This document shows positions 1 to 7,942 of a stretch of DNA of 14,528 bases, piece after piece. The notes under the pieces were generated by a model that was not told the origin of the DNA, ran no database searches, and saw only the letters and a list, made by a program, of their open reading frames with translations. The stretch's first letter is position 1, and each line of letters begins with the position of its first letter. Origin of the DNA: Lysobacterales bacterium. GTDB lineage: Bacteria > Pseudomonadota > Gammaproteobacteria > Xanthomonadales > SZUA-5. The translations under genes and the position numbers were made by a program. Location: the NCBI GenBank assembly GCA_024710675.1, contig JANJUH010000141.1, forward strand, positions 1-14,528. Reading direction: 5' to 3'.

Positions 1-1854
1 GCGAAGACCCTGGGCGAGGAAGTGCGCGCGGCGCCTACCGCGCGGATCTTCGTCACCGAGGAGATCACCGAGGTCAGCGCCGAGATCGCCAAGGCGCTGG
101 AAGGGATCACGGACGACCGCGCCCGCTACGACGCCATCGACGCCCGGCGCAAGGCGCTGGTCGCCGAGTGCGAAGCGCCCGGCGGCTACCGCTGCGACGT
201 GTACGTCTTCCACGGCGGCGCGCAGTACTTCCTGGTGCGGCAGATGGAGATCCGCGACGTCCGCCTGGTGTATGCGCCGAGCAATGCGATCGGCGCCTAC
301 GGTGGCGACATCGACAACTGGATCTGGCCGCGCCACACCGGCGACTTCGCCTACTACCGCGCCTATGTCGGGCCGGACGGCAAGCCGGCCGACTTCAACG
401 AGGCCAACGTGCCCTACCGTCCGCGCTCGCACCTGAAGGTGCAGCCCAAGGGCGTGGCCGAGCGCGACTACGTGATGATCGCCGGCTATCCGGGCCGCAC
501 CAACCGCTACCGGCTGGCCGAGGAAGTGCGCGATGCGATCGAGTGGCAGTACCCGACGCTGATCGCGCGTTATCGCAAGGTCCTCGGGCTGATCGAGGAG
601 CACACGAAGGACCGCCCGGACGCGGCGATCAAGTACGCCAGCTCGGTGATGGGCTTCAACAACGGGCTGAAGAACTTCGAGGGCAACCTGGACGGCTTCC
701 GCAGCTTCGATGCGGTGGGCATCAAGACCGCGGAGGAGGAGGCGATCGTTGCCTGGGCGCGCGAACAGGCCCCCGACGGCGTGCGTGGCTACGAGGAGAT
801 GCGCAGCCAGCTCGCCGGGCTGCGCGAGCGCCGCGAGCGTGACCAGATCCTGCAGTTGCTGGGCGGGATGAGCATGATGAGCGCGGCGCGAGACCTCTAC
901 CGTCTCTCGATCGAACGCGCCAAGCCGGACGCCGAGCGCGAGGCCGGCTTCCAGACGCGTGACGAGCCGCGCATCAAGGCGCGCCTCGAGCAGATCGAGC
1001 GCCGCTTTGATGCCAAGGTCGAGCGCGCGATCGTCGAGTGGCTGCTCGCCGACTACCTCGCCTTGCCGGCGGACAAGCGCCTGCCCGAACTCGATCGCTG
1101 GATCGCCGGTGCCGAGGGCGTGGCGCCGGATGCCACACGGCTCGCCGCGACGCTCGACCGCCTGTATGCCAGCGAGTTGGCCGACACCGGCAAGCGCATG
1201 GCCTGGTTCGGTCGCGCGCGCGCCGACATCGAGGGTTCGCAGGATCCGGCGCTGGCGATGGCGGTGGCGCTGATGCCGGCGTGGCTGCGCCTCGAGGACG
1301 AGAGCAAGCGCTACCAGGGCGAGGAGAGCCGCAACCGCCCGGCCTGGATGGCGGCGCGCATCGCCTACGCCAAGGCCCAGGGCCGGGAGGTCTACGCCGA
1401 TGCCAACAGCTCGCTGCGCGTGACCTTCGGCAATGTGCAGGGCTACAGCCCGCGCGATGCCGTGAACTACTCGGCCTTCACCTGGCACGACGGGATCGTC
1501 GAGAAGCACACCGGCAAAGATCCCTTCGATGCGACCGAGAAGCAGCTCGCAGCGATTCGCGACGAGCGCTTCGGCCCGTATGCGGTCGACGGCCGCGTGC
1601 CGGTGAATTTCGTTGCCGACCTCGACATCACCGGCGGCAACTCCGGCTCGCCGGTGCTGAACGCGCGCGCCGAGTTGATCGGCCTGGCCTTCGACGGCAA
1701 TTACGAGGCGATCAGCTCCGGCTGGATCTTCAATCCGGTACTGACGCGCACGATCGCGGTCGATGTGCGCTACATGCTGTGGGTGATGGATGCGGTCGAT
1801 GGCGCCCATGGCCTGCTCGAAGAGATGGGGATCGAGCCCGCCTTCGAGCGCTGA
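1..1854 (+). CDS. S46 family dipeptidyl-peptidase (DPP7-like), 5' partial
   Basis: The reading frame is open from the first base, so the gene starts outside the window. The 617 residues seen lack the signal peptide and the N-terminal region carrying the catalytic His. Family S46 enzymes are exported serine exopeptidases that remove dipeptides from peptide N-termini. The conserved block GGDIDNWIWPRHTGDF (nt 301-348) carries the catalytic Asp region. The nucleophile is the first Ser of GNSGSPV (codon at 1642-1644). Eighteen residues after it is Gly (1696-1698), in FDGNYE; in characterised S46 enzymes Gly here goes with DPP7-type preference for hydrophobic P1 residues, and Arg with DPP11-type acidic preference. 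The frame ends in GIEPAFER with TGA at 1852-1854. The middle part (residues about 230-480) is the helical domain of the family. Substrate preference is inferred; family assignment is firm. Confidence 0.95.
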   Translation, partial: AKTLGEEVRAAPTARIFVTEEITEVSAEIAKALEGITDDRARYDAIDARRKALVAECEAPGGYRCDVYVFHGGAQYFLVRQMEIRDVRLVYAPSNAIGAYGGDIDNWIWPRHTGDFAYYRAYVGPDGKPADFNEANVPYRPRSHLKVQPKGVAERDYVMIAGYPGRTNRYRLAEEVRDAIEWQYPTLIARYRKVLGLIEEHTKDRPDAAIKYASSVMGFNNGLKNFEGNLDGFRSFDAVGIKTAEEEAIVAWAREQAPDGVRGYEEMRSQLAGLRERRERDQILQLLGGMSMMSAARDLYRLSIERAKPDAEREAGFQTRDEPRIKARLEQIERRFDAKVERAIVEWLLADYLALPADKRLPELDRWIAGAEGVAPDATRLAATLDRLYASELADTGKRMAWFGRARADIEGSQDPALAMAVALMPAWLRLEDESKRYQGEESRNRPAWMAARIAYAKAQGREVYADANSSLRVTFGNVQGYSPRDAVNYSAFTWHDGIVEKHTGKDPFDATEKQLAAIRDERFGPYAVDGRVPVNFVADLDITGGNSGSPVLNARAELIGLAFDGNYEAISSGWIFNPVLTRTIAVDVRYMLWVMDAVDGAHGLLEEMGIEPAFER

Positions 1855-1860
1855 TCCGAC

Positions 1861-3114
1861 GTGCCCGGCGCCCAGTACCCGCGCGAGATCGCCAACTGGG
1901 CGCTGGTCAGCGTCGGCATGGGCGCGGTCGAGGGCGCGCTGGCCGGGTCGATGGTGCTGGCGCGCTTCGGCGGCGACGCGCCGGGCTGGCTGGTCGATGT
2001 GGCGGTCGCGCTGGTGGCAGGAGCGCCGGCGTGGTCGAACCTGGCCAGCTTCCTGTTCGCCACCCACCAGTTGGGGCGCGACAAGGTCGCACTGACGGTG
2101 CGCTGGCAGGCACTGGCGCTGGGCTGCGTGCTGGCCCTGGCACTGGTGCCCGAGGGTGCGCTTGGATTGCTGGCCACCGTGTTGCTGGTGATCGCGGCGC
2201 GCATTGCCTGGGTGGGCGTGATCACGCTCAGGGCCGTGGTCTGGCGGCGCAACTTCCCCGACGCCGCACGCGCGCGCCTGGCCTCGCGACTGACCGGTCT
2301 CAATGCCGTGCTGATGGCGGGCAGCGCCGGTTTGCTGGGCTGGCTGCTGACCCATGCGCCCGGCTGGGTGCCGTGGTGGTTCGGGGCGGCCGGCGCGGTC
2401 GGCCTCGTCGGTGCCTGGCGCTACCGCGCGATCCGCGTGCGCGGCCACGGCAGCCTGCGCGCCTCCGAGGCGAGGTTGCGGACCCATGCCGAACTGCGGC
2501 CCTCGCTGGCCGGTTTCCGCCGCGTGCTGGCCTCCGATCCCCTCTACGCCCGTTACATGCGCGGCATGTTCGTCTTCGGCAGTGGCAATCTGATGCTTCC
2601 GGCCCCGGTCCTGCTGGTGCTGGCCGAACGCCTGGCGCTGGCGCCGGCGCAACAGGTGCTGCTGCTCACGGTGTTGCCCCTGCTGGTGCTGCCTTTCGCC
2701 GTGGGCGCCTGGGCGCGATTGCTCGATCGCGTGCGCATCATTCGCTTCCGCGCGGTGCACGCCTGGAGCTTTGTCGGCGCCAGCGCCGCTTTCCTGCTCG
2801 GCTGCGTCGGCGCCGGCGAAGGCTGGCTGTGGCTGGGCTCGCTGCTGATGGGTGTGGGCATCGCCGGCGGGCAGTTGGGCTGGAACCTCGGCCACAATGA
2901 CTTTGCGCGGCCCGAACAGGCTGCGGTCTACATGGGCGTGCATGTCACCCTGACCGGCGTGCGCGGCCTGGCGGCGCCGCTGGTCGGTGTGCTCGCCTAC
3001 CGCGGCCTGGAGTCGCTGCTGCCGGGGCAGGGTGCCTGGGTGCTGCTGCTGCCGCTGGCACTCAACCTGATCGGCGCCTTTGCCTTCGCCCGCATGCGCG
3101 AGGACCTGGCGTGA
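1861..3114 (+). CDS. MFS-like multi-pass membrane transporter
   Basis: The 417-residue protein is strongly hydrophobic, with about ten to twelve candidate membrane helices (for example residues 13-35, 45-70, 85-125, 148-185, 255-275, 300-340 and 350-405). It looks like the bacterial MFS-type proteins that begin with a PREIANWA-like stretch. The substrate cannot be inferred. The GTG start at 1861 lies six bases after the S46 stop and has no clear Shine-Dalgarno sequence; an in-frame ATG at codon 20 is possible but would cut into the first helix. The 3' end overlaps miaA by four bases (GTGA), suggesting translational coupling. The family call rests on hydropathy and general resemblance, without a diagnostic motif. 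Confidence 0.75.
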   Translation: MPGAQYPREIANWALVSVGMGAVEGALAGSMVLARFGGDAPGWLVDVAVALVAGAPAWSNLASFLFATHQLGRDKVALTVRWQALALGCVLALALVPEGALGLLATVLLVIAARIAWVGVITLRAVVWRRNFPDAARARLASRLTGLNAVLMAGSAGLLGWLLTHAPGWVPWWFGAAGAVGLVGAWRYRAIRVRGHGSLRASEARLRTHAELRPSLAGFRRVLASDPLYARYMRGMFVFGSGNLMLPAPVLLVLAERLALAPAQQVLLLTVLPLLVLPFAVGAWARLLDRVRIIRFRAVHAWSFVGASAAFLLGCVGAGEGWLWLGSLLMGVGIAGGQLGWNLGHNDFARPEQAAVYMGVHVTLTGVRGLAAPLVGVLAYRGLESLLPGQGAWVLLLPLALNLIGAFAFARMREDLA

Positions 3115-4019
3115 GTCCGCTGACGTGCATCGTCGGGCCGACGGCCGCAGGCAAGACCGCCCTCAGCCTGGCGCTGGCCGAGCGCCTCGATGCCGAGATC
3201 GTCAGCGCCGACTCGGCCCTGGTCTACCGCGGCCTCGACATTGGCAGCGCCAAGCCCGATGCGGCCGAGCGCGCCCGCGTACCGCATTGGCTGATCGACG
3301 TGCGTGAGCCCGACGAGCCCTACAGCGCGGCGGATTTCGCCGCCGACGCCGAGGCGGCGATCGCCGACATCGAGTCGCGCGGGCGACATCCGCTGGTGGT
3401 CGGCGGCACGATGCTCTACGTGCGCGCCCTCGTGCACGGGCTGTCGCCGCTGCCGCAATCGGATCCGGTGCTGCGTTCGGAGTTGGCCGCCGAACTCGCC
3501 ACTCGCGGATTGGCAGCACTGCACGCCGAGCTGGCCGAGGTCGATCCCGCGGCCGCCGCGCGCATCCACCGCAATGATCCGCAGCGCATCCTGCGCGCGC
3601 TCGAGGTCTGGCGATTGACCGGCACGCCGATCAGCGTGCTCCAGGGTGCCTGGCAGGCGCCGCCGCGGCGTCCGGCACGCTTGCTCGCGCTGTCGCCGCC
3701 GGATCGCAGCCTGCTGCACCGGCGCATCGAGGAACGCGTCGATCGCATGATCGCGGCCGGGCTGCTCGACGAAGTCCGCCGGCTGATGGAGCGCCACGGC
3801 GTCCATCGCGAACTGCCGGCGCTGCGGGCCGTCGGCTACCGCCAGGCCTGGGCGCACCTGGCCGGCGAGTACGATTTCCCGACCTTCCGGGAGAAGACCA
3901 TCCACGCCACCCGCCAGCTCGCCAAGCGCCAGCTCACCTGGCTGCGCGGCGAGGCGAACGTGGAGTGGTTCGATCCCGACGAGCCGGGGGTGTTCGAGCG
4001 TCTGCTGGCGCTGTTGTAG
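3111..4019 (+). CDS. miaA: tRNA dimethylallyltransferase MiaA
   Basis: MiaA transfers a dimethylallyl group to N6 of A37 in tRNAs that read UNN codons, the first step towards ms2i6A. The 302-residue protein has the P-loop GPTAAGKT at residues 9-16, the substrate-binding SADSALVYRGLDIGSAKP (motif DSALVYRG), VGGTMLYVRAL, the RNA-contact stretch NDPQRILRALEVW, and the C-terminal ATRQLAKRQLTWLR. The length is slightly below the roughly 316 residues of E. coli MiaA. The GTG start overlaps the TGA of the upstream membrane protein, and GAGGA at 3100-3104 gives a good ribosome site six bases away. The TAG stop lies inside a REP repeat (GTAGGAGCGC), so the final codons abut an inserted or expanded repeat. 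Confidence 0.98.
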   Translation: MSPLTCIVGPTAAGKTALSLALAERLDAEIVSADSALVYRGLDIGSAKPDAAERARVPHWLIDVREPDEPYSAADFAADAEAAIADIESRGRHPLVVGGTMLYVRALVHGLSPLPQSDPVLRSELAAELATRGLAALHAELAEVDPAAAARIHRNDPQRILRALEVWRLTGTPISVLQGAWQAPPRRPARLLALSPPDRSLLHRRIEERVDRMIAAGLLDEVRRLMERHGVHRELPALRAVGYRQAWAHLAGEYDFPTFREKTIHATRQLAKRQLTWLRGEANVEWFDPDEPGVFERLLALL

Positions 4020-4121
4020 GAGCGCGCTCTGCGCGCGAAAGGGACCAGCCGCGAGTCCGATCGCGCTCTGCGCGCGAAAAGGCCTGGCCGCGAGTCCGAT
4101 CGCGCCCGAGGGCGCTCCTAC
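4016..4121. repeat. REP-like palindromic cluster after miaA
   Basis: The cluster opens with GTAGGAGCGCGC at 4016 and closes with the inverted arm at 4100-4121, ending GGCGCTCCTAC. Between them a 39-base unit beginning CGCGCTCTGCGCGCGAAA is tandemly duplicated (4023-4061 and 4062-4100) with a few differences in the middle. The arms are themselves palindromic and match clusters at 11997-12120 and 14028-14095, so this is a dispersed family. The TAG at 4017-4019, part of the repeat consensus, is the miaA stop codon. Such elements in xanthomonads are usually mobilised by RAYT (TnpA-REP) transposases encoded elsewhere; none is in the window. Confidence 0.85.
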
Positions 4122-4170
4122 GGTTGCGCGCGCGCCACTCCGTCGTTCTCCCGCCCATCACCCCGCAGCC

Positions 4171-4179
4171 TGCTAAACT
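4171..4179 (+). promoter_or_regulatory. Candidate extended -10 promoter of hfq
   Basis: TGCTAAACT reads as TGn followed by TAAACT, a four-of-six match to the sigma-70 -10 hexamer with the extended TG element. It lies 85 bases upstream of the hfq ATG, after the REP cluster. No convincing -35 hexamer is seen 17 bases upstream, as expected for an extended -10 promoter. A similar element (TGCTACAAT) precedes hflK. An hfq-proximal promoter inside this operon is known in E. coli; here it is inferred. Confidence 0.4.
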
Positions 4180-4263
4180 CGGGGTGTGGTGTGCGTGTTG
4201 TGCACCGCCCACACGGCCCGGTGTAGGTCGTGCCTGGATAACTCGAACATGGGAGTGCGCCAG

Positions 4264-4521
4264 ATGTCGCGTGGTCATTCGTTGCAGGACCCTTTCCTGA
4301 ACGCGCTGCGCCGGGAACGCGTGCCGGTGTCGATCTACCTGGTGAACGGCATCAAGTTGCAGGGACAGATCGAATCCTTCGACCAGTTTGTCGTGCTGCT
4401 GCGCAACACGGTGAGCCAGATGGTCTACAAGCACGCGATCTCCACGGTCGTGCCGGCCCGCAACGTCAAGATCGGTGATGGCCACGGCGATGCCGATGGC
4501 GATGCCGAGCACGGAAGCTGA
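4264..4521 (+). CDS. hfq: RNA chaperone Hfq
   Basis: Hfq is a hexameric Sm-like protein that pairs small RNAs with target mRNAs. The 85-residue product keeps the canonical numbering with the chosen start: Q8, rim arginines R16, R17 and R19, distal-face Y25 and K31, F42, and the proximal YKH at 55-57. Residues 5-66 are nearly identical to E. coli Hfq (SLQDPFLNALRRERVPVSIY and onward). A GGGAG at 4251-4255, eight bases upstream, selects ATG 4264 over an in-frame ATG at 4249 and over more distant starts. The tail after residue 70 is short, acidic and rich in Gly, Asp and His (GDGHGDADGDAEHGS), encoded partly by a 12-base repeat. hflX follows three bases after the stop. Confidence 0.98.
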   Translation: MSRGHSLQDPFLNALRRERVPVSIYLVNGIKLQGQIESFDQFVVLLRNTVSQMVYKHAISTVVPARNVKIGDGHGDADGDAEHGS

Positions 4522-4524
4522 TCG

Positions 4525-5826
4525 TTGTTCGAAAGACAAAAGCGGGGTGAACGGGCGCTCCTGATCCTGCCGCGCAAGTACGGTGTCGATTTCGAGGCCG
4601 CGGCGGCGGAGTTCCGCGAGTTGGCGAAATCGGCGGGCGCCGAGGTCGTGGCCGAGTTGGTCGCGCGCATCGACCGTCCGCATCCGGCGCTCTACATCGG
4701 CACCGGCAAGGCCGAGGAGGCGAAGGCCGCGGTGCAGGCCAGTGGTGCCGACCTGGTGCTCGTCGATCATGCCTTGAGTCCGATCCAGGAACGCAACCTC
4801 GAAAGACTGCTCGAGTGCCGGGTGGTCGATCGCGCCGGCCTGATCCTCGACATCTTCGCGCAACGTGCGCGCAGTCACGAGGGCAAGTTGCAGGTCGAGC
4901 TGGCCCAGTTGCAGCACGTGGCGACGCGCCTGGTGCGCGGCTGGACGCATCTGGAGCGCCAGCGTGGCGGTGCGATCGGCCTGCGCGGCCCGGGTGAGAC
5001 CCAGCTCGAGACCGACCGCCGCCTGCTCGCCGAGCGCGTGCGCATCCTGAAGGAACGCCTCGCCGTTGCCGTGCGCCAGCGCGAGCAGGGCCGCAAGGCG
5101 CGCGAGAAGAGTGCGTTGCCGGCCGTGGCCCTGGTGGGCTACACCAATGCCGGCAAATCCACACTGTTCAACGCGCTGGCGCGCGATACCGTCTACGCTG
5201 CCGACCAGCTCTTCGCCACGCTCGATCCCACCGTGCGCCGGGTTGCCGGCTTCTCCTTCGGCGCGATCACGCTGGCCGACACGGTCGGTTTCGTCAACGA
5301 CCTGCCGCACGAGCTGGTCGCGGCCTTCAAGAGCACGCTGACCGAGGCCCGCGAGGCCGATCTGCTGCTGCACGTCATCGACGGGGCCGATCCGCTGATG
5401 GCCGAGCGCATTGCCCAGGTCGAGTCGGTGCTGGCCGAGATCGGCGCCGGCGAGATCCCGCAGATCCAGGTCATCAACAAGATCGATGTCACCGGTCTCG
5501 ATCCCAAGGTGGAGCAGGGCGAGGGCCGGATCCGCGCCCGGGCTTATGTCTCGGCGCGCGAAGATCGCGGGCTGGAGGGCTTGCGCGAGGCGATCGAGCA
5601 CGAGTTCGGCAGCGCGCGCTTGGCGCGCAGCCTGCGCTTGAGCTATGCGGACTCCGGCCTGCGCGCACGCCTGATGACCCTCGGCGTCATCCAGAACGAG
5701 CACGAATTGCCGGGCGAAGGCTGGCAGGTCGACATCGAATTGCCCGAACGGCTGGCGCTGCAACTGGCGGCCCTGCCGGGCGGACAGGGCGAAGTGATCC
5801 GCTCGCAGGTGCTGGCCGGAAGCTGA
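4525..5826 (+). CDS. hflX: GTPase HflX (ribosome-associated)
   Basis: HflX is a translational GTPase-like protein that binds the 50S subunit and splits stalled 70S ribosomes under stress. The 433-residue product has the N-terminal HflX domain, the hallmark GPGETQLETDRR at residues 155-166, the G1 P-loop GYTNAGKST at 205-213, G3 DTVGF at 252-256 and G4 NKID at 318-321. E. coli HflX has 426 residues. The start is TTG at 4525, giving MFERQKRGERALLI, close to the E. coli N-terminus. It is three bases after the hfq stop, and GGAAG at 4513-4517 inside the end of hfq serves as ribosome site. The rare TTG may hold its level below that of Hfq (inference). Confidence 0.97.
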   Translation: MFERQKRGERALLILPRKYGVDFEAAAAEFRELAKSAGAEVVAELVARIDRPHPALYIGTGKAEEAKAAVQASGADLVLVDHALSPIQERNLERLLECRVVDRAGLILDIFAQRARSHEGKLQVELAQLQHVATRLVRGWTHLERQRGGAIGLRGPGETQLETDRRLLAERVRILKERLAVAVRQREQGRKAREKSALPAVALVGYTNAGKSTLFNALARDTVYAADQLFATLDPTVRRVAGFSFGAITLADTVGFVNDLPHELVAAFKSTLTEAREADLLLHVIDGADPLMAERIAQVESVLAEIGAGEIPQIQVINKIDVTGLDPKVEQGEGRIRARAYVSAREDRGLEGLREAIEHEFGSARLARSLRLSYADSGLRARLMTLGVIQNEHELPGEGWQVDIELPERLALQLAALPGGQGEVIRSQVLAGS

Positions 5827-5861
5827 ACCGCCATGCGCGGGAAGGTCGGGCCTGACGGCGC

Positions 5862-5870
5862 TGCTACAAT
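5862..5870 (+). promoter_or_regulatory. Candidate extended -10 promoter of hflKC
   Basis: TGCTACAAT is TGn plus TACAAT, a five-of-six match to the -10 hexamer with the extended TG element. It sits 36 bases after the hflX stop and about 104 bases before the hflK start. No good -35 is visible. Transcripts would begin near 5877, giving a leader with a 7-bp hairpin (GCGAGGC at 5896-5902 with GCCTCGC at 5906-5912) and a 6-bp hairpin (CGGGCG at 5938-5943 with CGCCCG at 5950-5955). Confidence 0.5.
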
Positions 5871-5973
5871 CCGGCGTCTATGGTTTCGTGAAACGGCGAG
5901 GCGATGCCTCGCTGCAGCGACAAACTGGAATCTGGCCCGGGCGCGCGGTCGCCCGCAGTGGAGTGCGCTAGGC

Positions 5974-7068
5974 ATGGCTTGGAACGAACCCGGCGGCGGT
6001 CGCCGCAATCCCTGGGGTGACGGCAAGGGTGGTGGGGGTGGCGGTGGTCCGCCCGACCTCGAAGAGATGTTCGCCAACCTGAAGCGGCGCCTGCAGGGCC
6101 TGCTCGGCGGCAAGCGGGGCGGCTCCTCCGGCGCCGGTGGCGGTACTGAGCTGCCCGGTACCGGCGGACTCGGGATCCTGATCCTCGGGGTGCTGGTGAT
6201 CTGGGCCCTGGTCGATTCCTTTCACGTCATCGACCAGCGCGAGCGCGGCGTGGTGCTGCGCTTCGGCAAGGCCGATCGCGTGCTGGAGCCGGGCCCGCGC
6301 TTCACGCTGCCACGCCCGATCGAGCGCGTCGAGCGTGTCGACGTCACCCAGGTCCGCTCGATGAGCAGCCGGGTCTCGATGCTGACCCGCGACGAGAACC
6401 TGGTGAACATCGATTTTGCCGTGCAGTACCTGGCCAGTGACGCCGCGCGCTTCCTGTTCAAGGTGCGCGATGTCGAGGACACGCTGGCGCAGGTTTCGGA
6501 GGCTGCGGTTCGCCAGGTTGTCGGCAGCCGCACGCTGGACGACGTGCAGATCGGTAACCGGCTCGAGTTCACCAGCGAGGCGCGCGACATCATCCAGCGC
6601 CTGCTCGACAGCTACGAGGCCGGGATCACCGTAAACATCGTCAACTTCCAGGATGTGGTGGTGCCCGAGCAGGTCAAGGACGCCTTCGACGACGCGATCA
6701 AGGCACGCGAGGACGAACAGCGCGCGATCAACGAGGCCTTGGCTTACGAGGCCGACATCGTGCCGCGTGCCGAGGGCCGCAAGGCTCGTGTCCTCGCCGA
6801 AGCGAGCGCCTACCGCGAGTCGGTGGTGGCGAAAGCCGAGGGTGACGCCCGCCGATTCACCTTGCTGGCCGAGCAGTACCGCGCTGCGCCCGAAGTCACC
6901 CGCAAGCGCCTGTACCTCGAGACCATGCAGGAAGTGCTGTCGAAAACCCCGAAGATCCTGATCGACGGCGAGAACAACAACATGCTCTACCTGCCGCTCG
7001 ACAAGCTGGTGGTGCCACCGCCGCCCGAGCGCGCGGGCGCGTCGATGTCCGCCGGGGAGGGACGCTGA
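5974..7068 (+). CDS. hflK: FtsH protease modulator HflK
   Basis: HflK is an SPFH-domain inner-membrane protein that, with HflC, forms the periplasm-facing cage around FtsH and limits its access to membrane substrates. From ATG 5974 the protein has 364 residues: a Gly-rich cytoplasmic N-terminus (MAWNEPGGGRRNPWGDG), one membrane helix at about 66-83, then the SPFH domain beginning FHVIDQRERGVVLRFG and a long Ala/Glu-rich helical stretch. The frame is open upstream to 5833, but those 47 extra codons look non-coding and overlap the predicted leader hairpins. MAWNEPGGG is the usual HflK N-terminus, and GGAG at 5960-5963 supports ATG 5974. hflC follows after one base. Confidence 0.97.
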   Translation: MAWNEPGGGRRNPWGDGKGGGGGGGPPDLEEMFANLKRRLQGLLGGKRGGSSGAGGGTELPGTGGLGILILGVLVIWALVDSFHVIDQRERGVVLRFGKADRVLEPGPRFTLPRPIERVERVDVTQVRSMSSRVSMLTRDENLVNIDFAVQYLASDAARFLFKVRDVEDTLAQVSEAAVRQVVGSRTLDDVQIGNRLEFTSEARDIIQRLLDSYEAGITVNIVNFQDVVVPEQVKDAFDDAIKAREDEQRAINEALAYEADIVPRAEGRKARVLAEASAYRESVVAKAEGDARRFTLLAEQYRAAPEVTRKRLYLETMQEVLSKTPKILIDGENNNMLYLPLDKLVVPPPPERAGASMSAGEGR

Positions 7069-7069
7069 G

Positions 7070-7927
7070 ATGAAGAACCTGATTGCTCCCATCGTCGTCG
7101 TGCTGGCCATCCTGGTCGGCTCCAGCGTGTTCACCGTGCGCGAGGACCAGTACGCCGTGCTGTTCCGGCTCGGCGAGATCCAGCGCTCGGATTTCGAGCC
7201 CGGCCTGCATTTCAAGCTGCCGCTGGTCAACAACATCGTCAAGTTCGACCGCCGCATCCTCAACCTCGCCAGCCGCCAGGAACGCTTCCTGACCAGCGAG
7301 AAGAAGGATGTGCTGGTCGAAGCCGTGGTCAAGTGGCGCATCGCCGATGTCCGCGACTTCTACACCGCGACCCGCGGTGACGAGCTGCGCGCGCAACAGA
7401 CGCTCGGCCAGATCGTCAAGGACCGCATGCGCGACGAGTTCAACAAGCGCACGCTGCGCCAGGTCGTCGCCGACCAGCGCGACGAAATGATGGCGAACCT
7501 GCGCACGGCGGCCTCGTCAGCGGCCGAGAGCCTGGGCATCGAGGTCGTCGATGTGCGCATCAAGCGCATCGATCTGCCCGAGCAGGTGACCGAGGCGGTG
7601 TTTGCGCGCATGCGCTCCGAACGTGCCCAGGTCGCCAACAAGCTGCGTTCCAGTGGTGCCCAGATGGGTGAGCAGCGCCGCGCCGAGGCCGATCGCAAGG
7701 TCCAGGTCCTGCTCGCCGAGGCCGAGCGCGAGGCGCAGCAACTCCGCGGCGAGGGCGATGCGCGCGCCGCTGAGATCTATGCCCAGGCCTATTCGAAGGA
7801 CGCCGAGTTCTACGCCTTCCATCGCAGCCTCGAGGCCTACCGGCAGAGCTTCAAGCAGCAGGGCAACATGTTGGTGCTGGATCCGGAGAGCGAGTTCTTC
7901 GAATACTTCCAGCGCCAGAAGAAGTAA
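7070..7927 (+). CDS. hflC: FtsH protease modulator HflC
   Basis: HflC is the partner of HflK in the HflKC-FtsH membrane complex. The 285-residue protein has an N-terminal membrane anchor (about residues 4-20, LIAPIVVVLAILVGSSVF), then an SPFH domain (VREDQYAVLFRLGEI, GLHFKLPLVNNIVKFDRR) and a long charged helix from about 180 onward. It ends in the HflC-typical SEFFEYFQRQKK. The ATG is one base after the hflK stop, with a strong GGGGAGG at 7054-7060 nine bases upstream, so both subunits should be made from one message. Confidence 0.98.
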   Translation: MKNLIAPIVVVLAILVGSSVFTVREDQYAVLFRLGEIQRSDFEPGLHFKLPLVNNIVKFDRRILNLASRQERFLTSEKKDVLVEAVVKWRIADVRDFYTATRGDELRAQQTLGQIVKDRMRDEFNKRTLRQVVADQRDEMMANLRTAASSAAESLGIEVVDVRIKRIDLPEQVTEAVFARMRSERAQVANKLRSSGAQMGEQRRAEADRKVQVLLAEAEREAQQLRGEGDARAAEIYAQAYSKDAEFYAFHRSLEAYRQSFKQQGNMLVLDPESEFFEYFQRQKK

Positions 7928-7942
7928 GCCGGCGGCGCCGCC

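Noticed and set aside
1038..2900. A 620-codon plus-strand open frame bridging the S46 and membrane-protein genes in another frame
   Set aside because: It is very Arg/Gly-rich, has no motif, and overlaps two genes with clear family features.
4016..4121. CRISPR-like array, because of the 39-base tandem units
   Set aside because: Only two units are present, without unique spacers, and they fold as REP palindromes found elsewhere in the window.
3934..5763. A 609-codon open frame on the minus strand across hfq and hflX
   Set aside because: It lies opposite two unmistakable conserved genes and its translation is low-complexity, Arg/Ala/Gln-rich; long antisense open frames are expected at this GC content.
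5833..5973. A 47-codon N-terminal extension of hflK
   Set aside because: MAWNEPGGG at 5974 is the usual HflK start, a ribosome site precedes it, and the extra stretch holds leader hairpins next to a promoter-like element.
5968..7341. A 457-codon open frame on the minus strand opposite hflK and hflC
   Set aside because: It mirrors the codon structure of the real genes and shows no recognisable domain.
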